64,000 nt of DNA from Lichina pygmaea. Lineage: Eukaryota > Ascomycota > Lichinomycetes > Lichinales > Lichinaceae. Each line of letters opens with the position of its first letter. Positions within the stretch are counted from its first letter, which is position 1. Below the pieces are notes generated by a model that was not told the origin of the DNA, searched no databases, and was given only the letters and a program-made list of their open reading frames with translations. The translations under genes and the position numbers were made by a program. Shown in pieces: positions 12,232 to 25,021 of the stretch. The stretch lies in assembly GCA_963422465.1 (NCBI GenBank), contig OY730171.1, positions 2,790,001-2,854,000 of the forward strand, read 5' to 3'.

Positions 12232-13950
12232 TCAGATCCGATGTTTTTCGCTCTCTGTACATCAGAGTCAGTGAGGAGGCTTTGGGACGTAGGCCCCAAC
12301 GACACCGGGGTGCGGGCGAACTCACCGAGCCTAGAGTACAGCATGTAGAGAGCCATCTGGTTGCACTCTTGCGTACCCGTGATCGTGACCAAGCGCTCGT
12401 TGCTGTTGTCCTGCGGCTCGTTGATCTTGATGACGCTGCCGCTGAGCTGCCGGATCTCGTTGATCTTCGCCCCGGCCTTGCCGATGATGGCGCCGACCAT
12501 GTCGTTGGGGATGAAGATCTGCTGCGTCAGAGGCTGCCCGGGCACCATGCCCATCGGCTGCGCTGGGGGACCGCCATGACCGCCGTGGCCGCCGTGGCCG
12601 CCATGGCCGGCCTGGGCGCCCATCGGAGGCTGATGGCCACCGCCGCCACCGGCGGTGGGCTGGTGGGGACCGGCACCGGAATAGCCGGCGTGAGAGGAGG
12701 CGCCGTAGTGCAGAGGCGCCTGAGCCGACGGCTGCTGCGACTGGCCGTACATGTACGGAACGCCGTACGGGTTGGCCGGCGTCCGTTGGTTCGAGTTCGT
12801 GGGGCGGCGGAAGTTGTCGGGATGGCCGTAGGTGCCGGTGACGGGCTGCGGCACGTAGGGGGCCACCTGCATGCCGCCGGGAACGGCGCCGGCAGGTCCG
12901 CCGTTCCGGGCGGCGTAGGCCGAGGCGGCGGGCCCGCCAAACCTTTCGGTGAGCTGCTCGACCAGCGTCGTGGCGACGTAGTAGACGGCGATGTGGACGG
13001 CGTCGGCGACGCCGAGCACGACGAGGGAGCGCTCGGTCGACAGCGGCAGGCACGAGTCCGAAGCGTTCAGCCGGGCTCCCGAAGCCTCCTGGATCTCTCG
13101 GATCCGGACGCCTGCCTTGCCGATGATGGAGCCGATGAGGATGTGCGGGATCAGAAGACGCAAAGGGTAGGTCTTCGACTGCGGCGTCGACGACGTCTCG
13201 AGCGGCTCGATGTTGAGAGTACGGATGATGAGACCGAACGCCTTCCGATAGCTCGGGTCAGTCTCTAGACACGGGCCGCGGGGCCAACAAGCGGAGACCG
13301 CGGACCGAACTCACCTTGGCGACGGCATCGACGAGACCGCTCACGGTCAAGATCCTCTCGACCGCGCCACGGGAGTAGTCGCTGATGGTGCATTTGGCAC
13401 CCGACAGCCTGCGGATCTGGGTCACGTTCTCGCCGGACTTGCCGATGACGGTCGCCGCCTCGGCGCTGGAGATGACGGCACGAAGATGAATCCAGGAGCT
13501 CTCATCTTGGTGCAGAGCCGCGGCCGAGGTACCCGTCGTCTGCTCGTTGCCACCAATGGTGCTCTGGATGGGCTGTGGACCTGCCGACGAGATTGCCGTG
13601 GCCGTGGCCGAGGCCGACTCGCTCGCGCCGTCGGTCGTCGCCGGCACGGCGGCGGGAGCGGCCGCAGCAGCAGCAGCCGCGGCAGCATCTGCCTGAACGC
13701 CGTGCGGCCCGTTCCCCAACGGTCCAGTGGGGGTCGTCCCTTGCTCGGCCTTCGGCTCCTCCGTCGCAGAAGGCGCGGCCGCATTTCCATTGACGTTGCT
13801 GGCCTTCTCGCCGGTCTCGCTACCCTTGGTGCTGGTCTCGAGCGCCAGACGCTTGGCGTCAGGTTGGTCCGTCGGACCCAGCGGTGAAGACGGATCTTCG
13901 AGCGGACGCTTCTGGGACGGCGTAGACGTGGTCGGCGGCGAGTCTGCCAT
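12232..13950 (-). CDS. Three-KH-domain RNA-binding protein (PBP2/HEK2/Rnc1-like)
   Basis: This is a cytoplasmic or nuclear RNA-binding protein of the poly(C)-binding/hnRNP K class; yeast Hek2 and fission yeast Rnc1 control mRNA localisation and stability. Exons in transcript order are 13950-13315, 13262-12326 and 12254-12232, giving 531 aa. KH1 spans about 154-212 with GKSG at 170-173. KH2 spans about 245-310 with GKAG at 260-263. KH3 lies near the C-terminus and has a second GKAG. A Gly/Pro/His/Gln-rich linker separates KH2 and KH3. The N-terminal 150 residues are low in complexity, with an Ala run near 90-98. The last exon is only 23 nt and ends SEKHRI; the alternative read-through product is much less family-like. 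The first intron (52 nt) has an unusual GAG acceptor, the weakest point of the model. Confidence 0.9.
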
Positions 13951-15621
13951 CGTGTCGTGTCGGGTTCGACAGCGAAGCTGATGCGGTGACCTATTCGCGG
14001 GGTCGGCACACGGACAAGCCGCAAATCTCGCGCCTGATATGAGGATTGAGATCTTTTTGTATTCTTCTTATGACCCGCTATATACACCAGGTGCTGCGCT
14101 GGGCTGTGCTGGGTGTATTGAGAGCGTCTGGTGCTGGAGCGGAATCGGGATCGGCAGAGCGGGGACGAAGGCGCACGCTGGAGTGTGTGATAAGGCCGAG
14201 ACCGTCGACGAGTGGAAGGCGGTGCAGGATTGATACGACTCAAAGGATTGCAGAAGTGTAAAGGTGATGAGGGTGACGGCGGTGATTGTAGTCAGCCCCT
14301 GTTCTTCGACGACGACGACGATGACGACGAGAAAGTCCCCAAAGACGATGACCACGACGGGTGGATCTCTAGGAGAACGACTCGGGAAGATGGAAACTGT
14401 GAAAATGGACGCCTCTCGGAGCTGGATCCCGTCGCCTTGTTCGACCTTCTGTCGGCCAGATCCTGACAACGATGCCGCTCAACCCGCAAAGTGAGCTTTC
14501 TGTTCACTCTGATCGGATTCCCGGTCGACCAAAAGTTGCCTTGAAAGACAGAATGGATCGCAAAGAAAAGTTGGCGTCAACGTTTCCGCAGTCGTATCGT
14601 CGGCTTTCAAGATGACGAGATCCGTTGGAGGTCGTGGAGGTCCAGATGCTCTCTGAAAGGGAAAGACCGATGATATGAAAGTTGAGAAAAGTTCTCCGTT
14701 AGGGAGTTGCCACTCCTTGCTTTTAAGGTGACAGCACGGGATAAGCCACGTGATATCATGTGCTAGCACGTGATTGGAGCGATTGGTTACCAGTCATGTG
14801 ATTCTGCAGACCAAGAGAGTCGGCTTAGAATCAGAAGTCACGATCGACAGTAACCCGTGAATCTCTCACAGTCCATCTTCTTACTTTAGAGCTATGCTAT
14901 AAATATGTGGAAGTTCAGTCGCAGTGCTATAAACGAAGACCAAGACTTATGACTATATACGTATATCTCAATGCATTGTCAAATGACAAACTCTCTGGAT
15001 CCCCATCACCGATTCCCAGAAGCCGACGACTAGCCAGTACCGGTATGTATTACGTACAGTACGTACGTATGAATGCTGAGATTTGCAACATCAAGAGAAG
15101 ATAACAAAGAAAAGGTATCACTTGGGTCTCTCTTTTCAGATCCTGGACAAGCCAGCTCCTCGAGTAGGCAGCTACCAGTGCCTCACTCGTGGCCTCGTCA
15201 CGGGATTACGTATTACTAATCTCGTACCTATACGTACTCGTAGGCGACTCTTATAACGTTAGCGTGGGACTTTGGTTGAGCCGTATAATTAGCTAGATTG
15301 AGCTAAAGTCTTGAGATTATCCAACATTTGGACAAGAGGCTATTGCACTCATATGGTGAAAGACTTTTGCCTACTGCAGCTTAAAGTGCGGCTTAAAAAG
15401 TGTCACGCGCTAACATTATAAGAGTCATCTACGAGTAAGTCTTGTAAAGCCACGTGATCTCGCGGCGCGACGGACGCGATATCGGACCCCAGCATGCCCA
15501 GGGCACAGGCGGGGAGACGTCACCGGCGCTCGAATGAGTGGCACCAACACTTTCAGCTTGTCAGCTGTCTACTGTCGCGACATACCCATTGAGTGAGCAG
15601 AAATGTGGATGTGTCAGACAC
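13951..15621. promoter_or_regulatory. Divergent promoter region, KH gene / RecQ helicase
   Basis: This 1.67-kb region is without a supported gene. It has a GAC/GAT codon-like repeat (about 14307-14332), two CACGTGAT sites around 14747-14775 and another near 15452, and TACGTA motifs near 15050-15070. Regulatory roles are inferred from position between divergent genes. Confidence 0.5.
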
Positions 15622-18600
15622 ATGTCGACGAACAACCTCGCCGAGCAACTGTCGTGGTTGTTGTCGACAAGACCCTTCGTCCCACCGCCCGCCACCCCCA
15701 GCCCTGGCTGGGACAGCGAAGAGCCATCCCTACAGGATCTTGGCGTCGTCCCGGTATCTTCACTCGAGGGCGATAGCGCGGGCCAGCTCGAAGCGACAGG
15801 TGAGGATCTCAGCGCGGGGGATTTCATGCAGTTACTTTGGGATTTCATGATGCTACTGCGTACGGGATTCTAACTGCTTAGCAAGTGGATCTCACAAGGG
15901 AAGACTGCAATCCGACGTTGGAAGCTGCCGGTGCCATGGCACGCCTTCAGGTCGAACCAACACCAGCCAAGAAGCTTCAATTCGTTCAGTCGGCTCCTGC
16001 GATATCGACGGACGCTCAACAAGGGAAGAAGACGGTGGGGAGGGATGTTTCGTCGACCTCGCGTGTTCGCTCGCGTGGTATGCAAACTGGTTCTCAATGC
16101 CCTCGATTACAATTTGAGCCTGATGGGCGGACAGATCAAGCCTCGAGAGAAGTTCTAGGGCCCGATGCTGTTCGACACACGGATCGGCAGGGCTCCTCCA
16201 CCTTACCGACTCCTACGTGCTTGAATGTTCAGCCGAGGCTTCAGCCGTTGGCCGATATAGACTCAATTGACCTGACGGGAGACGATCCTGGAAATACATC
16301 GTCGTCAGGAACGATGGAGGTGTTTGGAGAAGCGACCCCAATATGGCGTGAAGATTCAGCGTCTCGGGCGGAGCCCTTACCTCCCCGAGGGAAGAAACGC
16401 AAGAGTTCCGAGCTGGATGTCGTCTCATCTTACGAAAAATGCCAGGACGGCCCGGTGCAGCAGAAAGGCCGACGGCAGCAGCCTCGCATCTCTGAGGGCT
16501 TCGTTGCGGTCGACCGCTATCTGGATGAGGATCCTCCGCCGTATTCGTCGGGTGGATATCGGCCGCCTACGCCTCACGAATTCGGGAACCACCCTCGGCG
16601 TCCTAGTCTCACCAACAACCCGGCGGTACGTATATACGAGGAAGACGACGGCGACGACGACGAGTGCACGATCATGGAAACTCGCATCACAACTGAAACG
16701 CATACGACGCGAGCTACCAGCAGGACAGCTCTTGTGACAGGTGCAAATCCATCGAGCAGTGCAGGCCGTAGGGACGGATATCCTCCCCGTCACCCGCGGC
16801 AGCCGAACCACAGTCCACCGGCATCTCTGGAGAAAGGTGCTTCGTCGTTGTACCAAGCGAAAGGGAACGCCGTCCCGTCAAGTGGTCGAAACCCGACCTT
16901 GGTGGATCGATGTGAAGTGCAAGATTCGGAATCGGACGACGTGGGCGTTGACGAGCTGGTGGTCAGTGCAAAGAAGCAAAGCGCCGACGCAAGTGGTGGC
17001 CCAATCGCAGCGAAGAGCCCCACGTGGACCTGCTATCACCAAACGACCGAGGCGATAGGCCAGAACCCACTGGCCGTAGCTAGAGGCGGTACACCAAAGC
17101 ATCATCAGAGCGGCGACGGCGCTGATAAGCCAGCCCCGCTCCCAACGTCCGAATTGAAATCACCTTCAGAGCGTCAGACGCCGACGCCGACACCGACGCC
17201 GCTTCCGGCAAGTTCGCATGCCGTATCGTCTCTCCCGGCTGCAAAGCCGCCAGCTGCGGTAGGTGGAGGCGACGGCGAGGATCCCGTCGAGCGGTTTCTC
17301 AAGCTGCCCGATCCTGGTATTGACGCCGTCTCGGCTCGTCTGTCCCGCGCACTGAAGGAGAATGCGGAAGCTGTCTCCACCTGCTTGAAAGCCGGCCAGA
17401 GTCTACCTGGGCCACTCAAGGACGAGCGGAAGAGACTCAGAGGTCAGCTCGAACAGTGCACTCTTCTTCCGGGAGCTAGGGATCAGATTGTGCGCCTTCG
17501 CCGCGAAGGACGAGACGTCCGGGAGAAGATCTTCAGAGCTTTAGATGAAGATGTTGATTCGGAAGCGCTAGAGGCGGTGAACGGTAGGATCTCGACAGAG
17601 CTGCGCCGGGTCGAAGGCGAAGTGCGCCGAGCGCTCGACGGTCTTGGCTTGCTGCATCTTGGTGAGCCGACCTTCACCCCTCTAGTATCGGCCAGCGCCC
17701 AGAACGATCCGGAAGGCGACGGCGGGTCGGGAGCCGTTCGACTCGACACGGGCAGGACGAGCTCCGCCAACCCGGGCAGATTTCAGGCGCCTTCGCCGGC
17801 GCCCACTACTGACCCCGTACGGCACAATCGCTTCGAACAGTGGCCGGATCGGGACAAAGGGCCAGGCACGTCTGATAGTGCAAATGTCGCCGTACGTGCC
17901 ACACCTGTTCCCTTGTGCCGGCATCAGGAGCTTGGGCGACCGAGCTCGCAAGAGATAGCCGGCATCGAGGCTTTCTCGCCCCGGATGGGGAATGAGACAG
18001 GGTCCCGCAACGACCTCAGACAGCGACCACTCATCCCGGACGTTCCGGCGGCTGACGCGTCGAGCGGCAACCGAGGAAACGGTCGTACGAACACGGCGAT
18101 CGGCAGGACGATGTGTGACTCGGCCCAGTGGCCGGACTCCGACCAGGACGACGAGTACGGGGACGACGGGGACGATAGCGCGATGCTGGACCTTGAGAAC
18201 AGCCTCGCAAGCCTTCCGCCACCGTTGCAGAGTCGCCCGTCAGGGTCTCGGCGCATTCTAGGAGAGACGTCGGGAAATTTTGCTGCCGCGGGCGCCGTCC
18301 AAGGTCAGGAACGACGGCGACCAAAGACCAACGCCTTGCCCACGGCCAGCCAGAGCTCTCTGTTGCAGCATCCGTGGTCGCGTGACGTGAAGCAAGCAAT
18401 GAAGGAGACCTTCCACCTACGTGGATTCCGGCCAAACCAGCTGGAAGCCATCAACGCGACGCTTGCCGGCAAGGACGCCTTTGTTCTGATGCCTACGGGT
18501 GGAGGGAAGTCGCTATGCTACCAACTGCCTGGCGTCATCCAGTCCGGGAAGACGAGGGGCGTCACGGTCGTCATCTCGCCTCTGCTCAGCCTGATGCAGG

Positions 18601-19277
18601 ACCAGGTGGATCATCTTCAGAAGCTCAACATCAAGTCCTTTCTGATCAACGGCGAAGTGACGGCACGACAGCGCGCTCAGATCTTCCAGAAACTTGGCGA
18701 CGATCATGTTGAGCGGTTGGTGCAGCTTCTCTACGTGACGCCGGAAATGCTCAGCATGAGCCAGACCATCATCTCGGCCTTTCAAGATCTGTACAGGCGC
18801 GGCAAGTTCGCCCGCATGGTCATCGACGAGGCACACTGCGTCAGCGAATGGGGCCACGACTTCCGGCCGGACTACAAAGCCCTGGGCCGGGTGCGGACAC
18901 AATTTCCTGGCGTTCCTGTCGTAGCCCTGACGGCGACGGCGACGGAGAACGTCAAAATCGACGTCATCACCAACCTGCGCATGGATGGCTGCGAGATCTT
19001 CTCGCAGAGCTTCAATCGGCCGAACCTGAGGTACGAGGTGCGTTCCAAGAACAAGAACGCAGACCTTCTCGAGAGCATCGCCAACACCATTCACACCTTG
19101 CACAACGGTCAGACGGGAATCGTGTATTGTCTGTCGCGGTCGAACTGCGAGACCGTCGCGTCCAAGCTGGCCGAGGAGCATGGCATCAGCGCTCATCACT
19201 ACCACGCCAAAATGACCCCGGCCGAGAAGAGTCGGGTGCAGAAGGCCTGGCAGGCCGGGCAGTATCTCGTCATCGTC

Positions 19278-19310
<33 letters not shown>

Positions 19311-21472
19311 GCCGACGTACGCTTCGTCATTCATCACGCGATTCCCAAGAGCCTCGAGGGCTACTATCAAGAGACGGGCCGTGCCGGGCGCGACGGCAAG
19401 CGCTCGGATTGCTATCTCTACTACGCGAGGCGCGATATCTACCTGCTGCGGCGCATGATCTACAGCGGCGAAGCCAGCTTGGAGCAGAAGACTCGCGCGA
19501 ACGAGATGCTGGCCAACGTCGTACAGTTCTGCGAAAACAACAGCGACTGCCGCCGCGTGCAGGTACTGGCGTACTTCAACGAAGCCTTCCGACGCGAGGG
19601 CTGCCACGGTGGATGCGACAACTGCAACACGGGCTACAGCAACTTCGAGACGCGTGACTTTACTCACCAAGCCACGGCCGCCGTGCGTCTGGTCAAGCGC
19701 TTTCACCCGAAGAACGTCACGATCCGTCAGTATGTAGACGTCTTCTGCGGCGTCCGCTCCAAGAACTCGCCGCAACCGGACCCGACCGAGCTCCCCGAGT
19801 TTGGGGCGGGCGAGGATCTCGACCGCAGCGACGTCGAACGACTCCTCCAGCGTCTCCTGATCGAGGGTGCTCTGTTGGAGCATCGGACCATGAGTGGGGC
19901 CGGATTCGCGAAGAAGTACATCCACGTAGGTCACTCTTGTTTCTTCTTCTTGGAGACTTTGCCTTTTAGATCGTCTCCATCGTTCGTCTTGGAGGGGACC
20001 CAGATCTTGACAAGACCTACAGCTTGGTCCGCAGTGCAACGAACTCCTCGCCGGGAAGAGGCAGATCAGCTTGCAGGTCCGATCGTCTTTCGGGACGATC
20101 AGACGCGACGAGGCAAGGCTGGCTGGTGGCCGCACCAGGAACGGTGGTTGTGGTGGTGGTAGCGGGCTGTCTGTGGATCACCCGCAGTCGACCAACGTGT
20201 CATCGCCGATCCAACAGGCCAAGCAACGACGACAACGGCGGCGTAAGCCGAGCCCCGAGCCTTCCGCTCGACAAAACCTACACAGCAACGGCTACGCCGA
20301 CGACGGCTTCGTCGTGTCGGACGAACAAGACATCGACGACGACTCGAGCGATACGGACGGCTTCGAGCCGCTGCGCGTCGCGGGCGAGTCCAGGAGCGCG
20401 ACCCAGCTATCCTTGGGACCGCCGATCACGACGGACGAGAGCATGAGCAAGCTCGATGGAATCCATCGCATGGTTGTGGACGAATTCGTTCGAGTCGCCA
20501 AGATCGAAGGCGAGAAGGTGCGAAACAACCACCAAGTCCAGGTGGAAGAATCCTGCGCTTCAAACGCTGACCGTTCGTTCAGATCCGTAGCGAGAAGGGT
20601 CTTCGCGCCCAGCCGTTTACGGATAGCATCTACAGGCAGATGGCGATACTGTTCCCGAAAGGTAAGTCACCCCATGTGGCATTTCCGTTTCGTGCCCCCC
20701 CCCCTCCTTCCCCCCCTTTTGAAAGTAAAGCGGTAACACCCTTGATGCAGACCAGAAGGAGATGGGCAAGATCCGAGGCATCGACACGGACAAAGTGGGG
20801 CGCTACGGAAAGCGCTTCTGCAAGCTGATCCAGATGGCACACGAGAACTACCAGAGCATGATGGGATTCAAGGGCGATGGGCCTGTGGACCCGAACCACC
20901 GCCTCGTTATCGACTTGAGCAGCGACGACGACGACGTGAACGCAGCCGACTTTGGGCCTGCCGCCGACGTACAGGCTGTCAGGCCGCCAGACCAGCGAAG
21001 CGGATACTTCCAGTCAGAACCGGAGGGCAATGGATTCAACCCGCAGCCTCAATCGCCGAGATCGACCCGAACAGGCTCACGACTGCAGGAATTCACTTTC
21101 CAGCGGAACGCTCGCCCCGAGCCTTCGATCAGGGCCTCGCGCCGGCCGAGTTCCGGGCCCAAGCAGAGCAACACCCGCCGAGGGCTTGGGCGGTTTCCGC
21201 GACGAGCAGCTGCTGGAGGAGCCTCTACCGCTGGCCGACCCAGCAAACGCAAATCAGCAAGCGCAAGATCCAGCAACGGCAACGCCGGCACCGGAACGCG
21301 ACGTGCCGCTGCTGCTGGAGCATCATCCTCGACAACGACGGCGGCGGCGGCAAGATCTTTTTCGAGAAACGTTCGTGGTGCCAGTCTTACTGGCGGCACT
21401 GGCGGCGATGGCTTTGGCGGTGGCGGTGGCGGTGGCGGTGGCATCGGGGGCATAGGGATGATGCCTACATGA
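15622..21472 (+). CDS. SGS1: RecQ-family DNA helicase (BLM/Sgs1 type)
   Basis: This is a 3'-5' DNA helicase that, in the family, resolves recombination intermediates with topoisomerase III. Proposed exons are 15622-15799, 15886-19925, 20023-20517, 20583-20661 and 20751-21472, giving about 1837 aa. The first 850 residues are disordered and charged. The helicase core has Walker A TGGGKS with Lys about 934, the DEAH box near 1040, SFNRPNLRYEV, and the ETGRAGRDG motif VI. The RecQ zinc-binding region follows (CENNSDCRR... GGCDNC, near 1275-1310), then the RQC domain with GFAKKYIH joined to LGPQCNELLAGKRQ. An HRDC domain is split over exons 3-5 (FTDSIYRQMAILFPK). The C-terminus is Arg/Ser- and Gly-rich. 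The exon 1/2 junction uses an AAG acceptor to stay in frame and is uncertain. The helicase identity is certain. Confidence 0.92.
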
Positions 21473-21840
21473 TCCAAACGACTTATGCGTGGTTACTTAG
21501 TCAGCTGTTGTACCTACACACTCACGATACTGTGCATACAATACCGTTCTTGAATTGTAAAGGGGGGAAACGATCGGTACTGTTGTTGCACTGTACCAAG
21601 ATAGGGGGGGGGGACAAGCAGTACTGTTCTTGAACCGTAAAAAGAGGAAATGATACATAAGAGCCACGACGATACTCGTATGTCCAGGGATAATTTGTCG
21701 ATTTCAAGCGTGTCGGGCATGGTGCTTTGCTGTACTTGCAAGCATGTCCTTACCATATTCTCTTTTTTTTCCCATGTTTCTTCCTGCCTCCCCCCCCCCC
21801 CCCTTTCAGCCCCTTCCCCCTGGTTCTTTCCTTCTCTCCT

Positions 21841-21968
21841 GGGGCGGCATGGTGTAGCGGGAAACTGGTGAGAGTTTCCCACTACGTGGCACCCATGACC
21901 CGGAACTAGTGGTGTCAGGCCTGGAGAATCTGACTAAACTAGTCATCAGTTCGAATCTGACCCACCCC
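21841..21968 (+). repeat. tRNA-like element with A and B boxes (possible SINE or pseudo-tRNA)
   Basis: TGGTGTAGCGGG (21850-21861) fits the pol III A-box consensus and GTTCGAATC (21949-21957) fits the B box. The first seven bases pair with 21962-21968 at six of seven positions, like an acceptor stem. The interval is too long for a normal tRNA and contains a strong hairpin (854-866 with 873-885 of the 21-kb block). This looks more like a tRNA-derived element than a functional tRNA. Confidence 0.35.
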
Positions 21969-24900
21969 ACATTCTGCCACAAAAACCCCCGAGATTCATA
22001 GAACTTGTCTAAGGTGTACTCCTCGCAAGATGTACGAAAACCCTCAAGAAACAGCTCACCCAATATCCGTCAAGATCCACAAAACCCTCATTACTGTGGT
22101 TTTCCTATTTCCCCTGCGGGGTTTGGGGTTTTCCCACAGTACGTACACTACAAACCACGGGGTGTACGGTAAATGCGTGAGGTCCCCGAGTCAAGTCTAC
22201 CAGAGACAAAAATCCTTCAAGAAGTTCTGCATGGCTTAACAGCCGAATCAGTGTAAGAATCAAATCAAATCAAAAGATCCTTCTCTCCATGTTAGTCAGC
22301 TTCTCTCTTAAATATCTTCTGTCCCTCTCCCATCTGTTTTCTATCCCTGTCTCTTCTTTCCATTTCCTCTTCTGTCTTCTAGAGAAGAAGAAGAAGAAGA
22401 AGAAGAGAGAAAGTGGTTGCACAACCCACATATCCACCATAGGAAACCTATCTAGCCCGGAAAGCATCCATTTCTTCTCTCTTTTGACAGGGCATCACGA
22501 GTAGTAAGTGGTATTTCAACAAGTCTGGGTGGCAACCTAGTGTACATGATGAAATGTGTCTTCATGGCGAACTGGTTTCTGGCCCCACAGCATGTTGTTC
22601 TCGTTCCACGAGACTGCGTTTGAAGAAGATTTGAGTCCACAAAGTGCGTTGAAGAAGATTCGATCGCATCAAGGGACTTGGACCCCTCCGCTATAACCAT
22701 CGCCGAGATGTTTCGGTCGGACGCTGCTTGTTCTGCTTCTCCTTCGCTTTCTCCCATCATCTTCTTCTTTTACTTCTTGGCTGATTTCGGTCGAGGTGGT
22801 TTCTTCCGCTGCACTAGACAGCTCCTCCATTGCATCAACGTGCACCCAACAGAGATCTCACCAATACAGGTCTTGATAATCATTCCAGGTGACATGGAGT
22901 TAAGCCTGCTAGCTTTCAAAGAACTCATGCGGTCCAGGGCGAGGCGAGACCTGATATCCTTGAGGAGATACAAGCTCGACACTTGTCTGGGTCCCCTCTT
23001 GATCTCTCAGCGCAAGCCCTCGGCCTAGTGAACTTCAAGCTGCTCCCGCAGCTAGACTTTAGGAGTTGGACACGTGCTCTCAGATGGCGGCCTGTGCTGT
23101 TGATAGTGAGGCTTTGTGGTATCAGAACACGTTCGGGCTTGATACCATTCCTATCCAGCAACATCAAGATGTGGTTGGAATTTGCAATTTGCAATTGTAT
23201 GGCCTAAGACGTAGTTGCTTTCCAGCTAACTAAGGAGTTCTGGTGAATAGAAGTACTGTCGTATTGATTCTTCATTGAGCCAAAAGGGATTTAAGCCCGA
23301 CTCCCCTCGGCTGTTTCTTTACGAGTTGAATAGTTCTGCCGACAGTACGTAACGTACTCCGTACCTCTGTGCTTTTCCCATGATCACAGTCTGGTGTATT
23401 TGTCCTATCGCCCTGACAAGCAGACTACCAACAGCACTCTGATACTTGTTGCGCTTGGCTCGGGACAGTTGCAATTAGCTCCCATGTCTTGGCACCGAAT
23501 CCGTAGACTGCCGTGACTGCCGACTGTTCAACATTGCTGGACACAGGCCACCTCTACCGTGGTTACTCGCACGTAGCCTGTCCAGGTAGGTTGCCAGGCG
23601 CCGACCGAGGACCGTTGTGTTCAAGCTGTAGCTTTGGAACTTGACTTTGACTTCAGTGCACATACCCATGAAGTGATCGACCGAAGGAAGAGTTGTGTAA
23701 AGTTTGTTTTGAGTGGCGTCTTGAATAGCATCTTGAGTGGCATCTGCAACATTCCTTCCTTGATTCTTCAGCTGGGGAACAACTCTTGCGATGCACGCGG
23801 CCTGCCCAACTGCGTTGTTCGGACACGTTAGCTGATGTACTTCAGCGTAGAAGAAAACTAGAAGCAAAGAGCGAAAGAGAGCAAAGTAGAGAACTGTAGA
23901 ACAATAATGGAGAGTATCACAAACATTTAGAACCACTGGTCAGCTTATCTTGTACGTTGTCCTTCTCGTCCACACAACGGAGTGTTGCTACCAAACGGTA
24001 GAGGTATATAACCCCTCTACACTGAACCCATTCATTTGAGTCGTCACTCGGGACAACCTCGCTTGGTGTCGCGCTGGCTGGCTAGCCATGATCAAGGCCA
24101 GGTGCTCGTGTTGGCAAGACTGAAACCCCGATGACTAGAAGACTTAGCAGGGGTTCGAGTTTTTCATACCCATTTGCGTGACTCACGCGCCAAGCGTTGT
24201 CTGCTAGGGTGCCACCATGCCGGTACCGAGCACCCACGTCCTGTGCGAGGGAGGAGTGCCCTTGGTAAGTCGCTGATCACTCCGTTAGGGAGATCTCTGC
24301 TTGTTGCTTCCTTCCTCCCAGCCTCGCCGAGTCTCGGCCACGTGGCGTAAACCGCATCTGTCGCTTGGCATCGTCGACGGGGTCGTCGACGCCGCCACAA
24401 CTGGGGCTGTCGGTGGTTGAGGTGTCTTTGAAGCTCTCGTCGTGTGTGCTGGCACCGGCGGTGGAGGTGTTGAAGCTGGCATGCCCTCTTTCGTAGCCAC
24501 CTCAATTAGTTTGGGCGAAAGCATTCTCTGAATTTCTACTGTGAAGTTTTTCTCACCTGGCGACCACTAGCTACCTCCCCACCGAGGAAGGTATCCATCT
24601 CCTCCAGCAATTGTATCTATGCACATGAACGTAGGTGTAGCCGGCGCCGGCGAGGTGGAGAGAATGAACCAACTCTCTTGCCACTTAGTCATTCTAGGTA
24701 CCTATTTGAAGGTGTGTGATCTGTGACTTTGATATACCAGTGATCTCTGGAATATAGGTGTATGAATAGCCATCTTCTGCCAGAGAAAGGACATGGATCT
24801 GCTCTCCAACCGAGTAGTATTTTTTTTGCCATGATGTGTGTAGGTGGAGGACGGAGAAGTTGTTGAGAACTGAAAATTCTCACCAATATACACTAACCAC

Positions 24901-24972
24901 CAAAGAAGTCATGAGACCACCCGAATTTCTACGGCCGCACTACATCTGAAACCAACATACGGAAGTACGTAC

Positions 24973-25021
24973 GTACTATGTACGGAGGTACATACGTATG
25001 AGGTACCTCCGTACATAGTAC
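24973..25021. repeat. Perfect inverted repeat, 19-nt arms, 11-nt loop
   Basis: The arm GTACTATGTACGGAGGTAC at 24973-24991 is exactly complementary to 25003-25021. The loop contains its own ATACGTAT palindrome. The element sits in a wider block rich in TACGTA and TACGGAGTAC (24957-25200). Confidence 0.85.

Noticed and set aside
12282-13268. 328-codon plus-strand frame opposite the KH gene
   Set aside because: It is an antisense shadow of the second KH exon.
18513-20135. 540-codon minus-strand frame inside the RecQ gene
   Set aside because: It is an antisense shadow of strongly conserved helicase coding sequence and has no domain of its own.
23475-23936. 153-codon minus-strand frame with a hydrophobic start
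   Set aside because: No domain, no splice-supported continuation and a gene-poor setting; random frames of this length are expected in GC-rich DNA.
23980-24060. Shared 'gagtgttgctaccaa' here and at 7125, considered as LTR ends
   Set aside because: Only about 15 bases match and no matching 3' ends or target duplications were found.
24080-24170. Second tRNA-like B box (ggttcgag) downstream of a weak A box
   Set aside because: The A box lacks the invariant A, the T-arm does not pair, and no acceptor stem is present.
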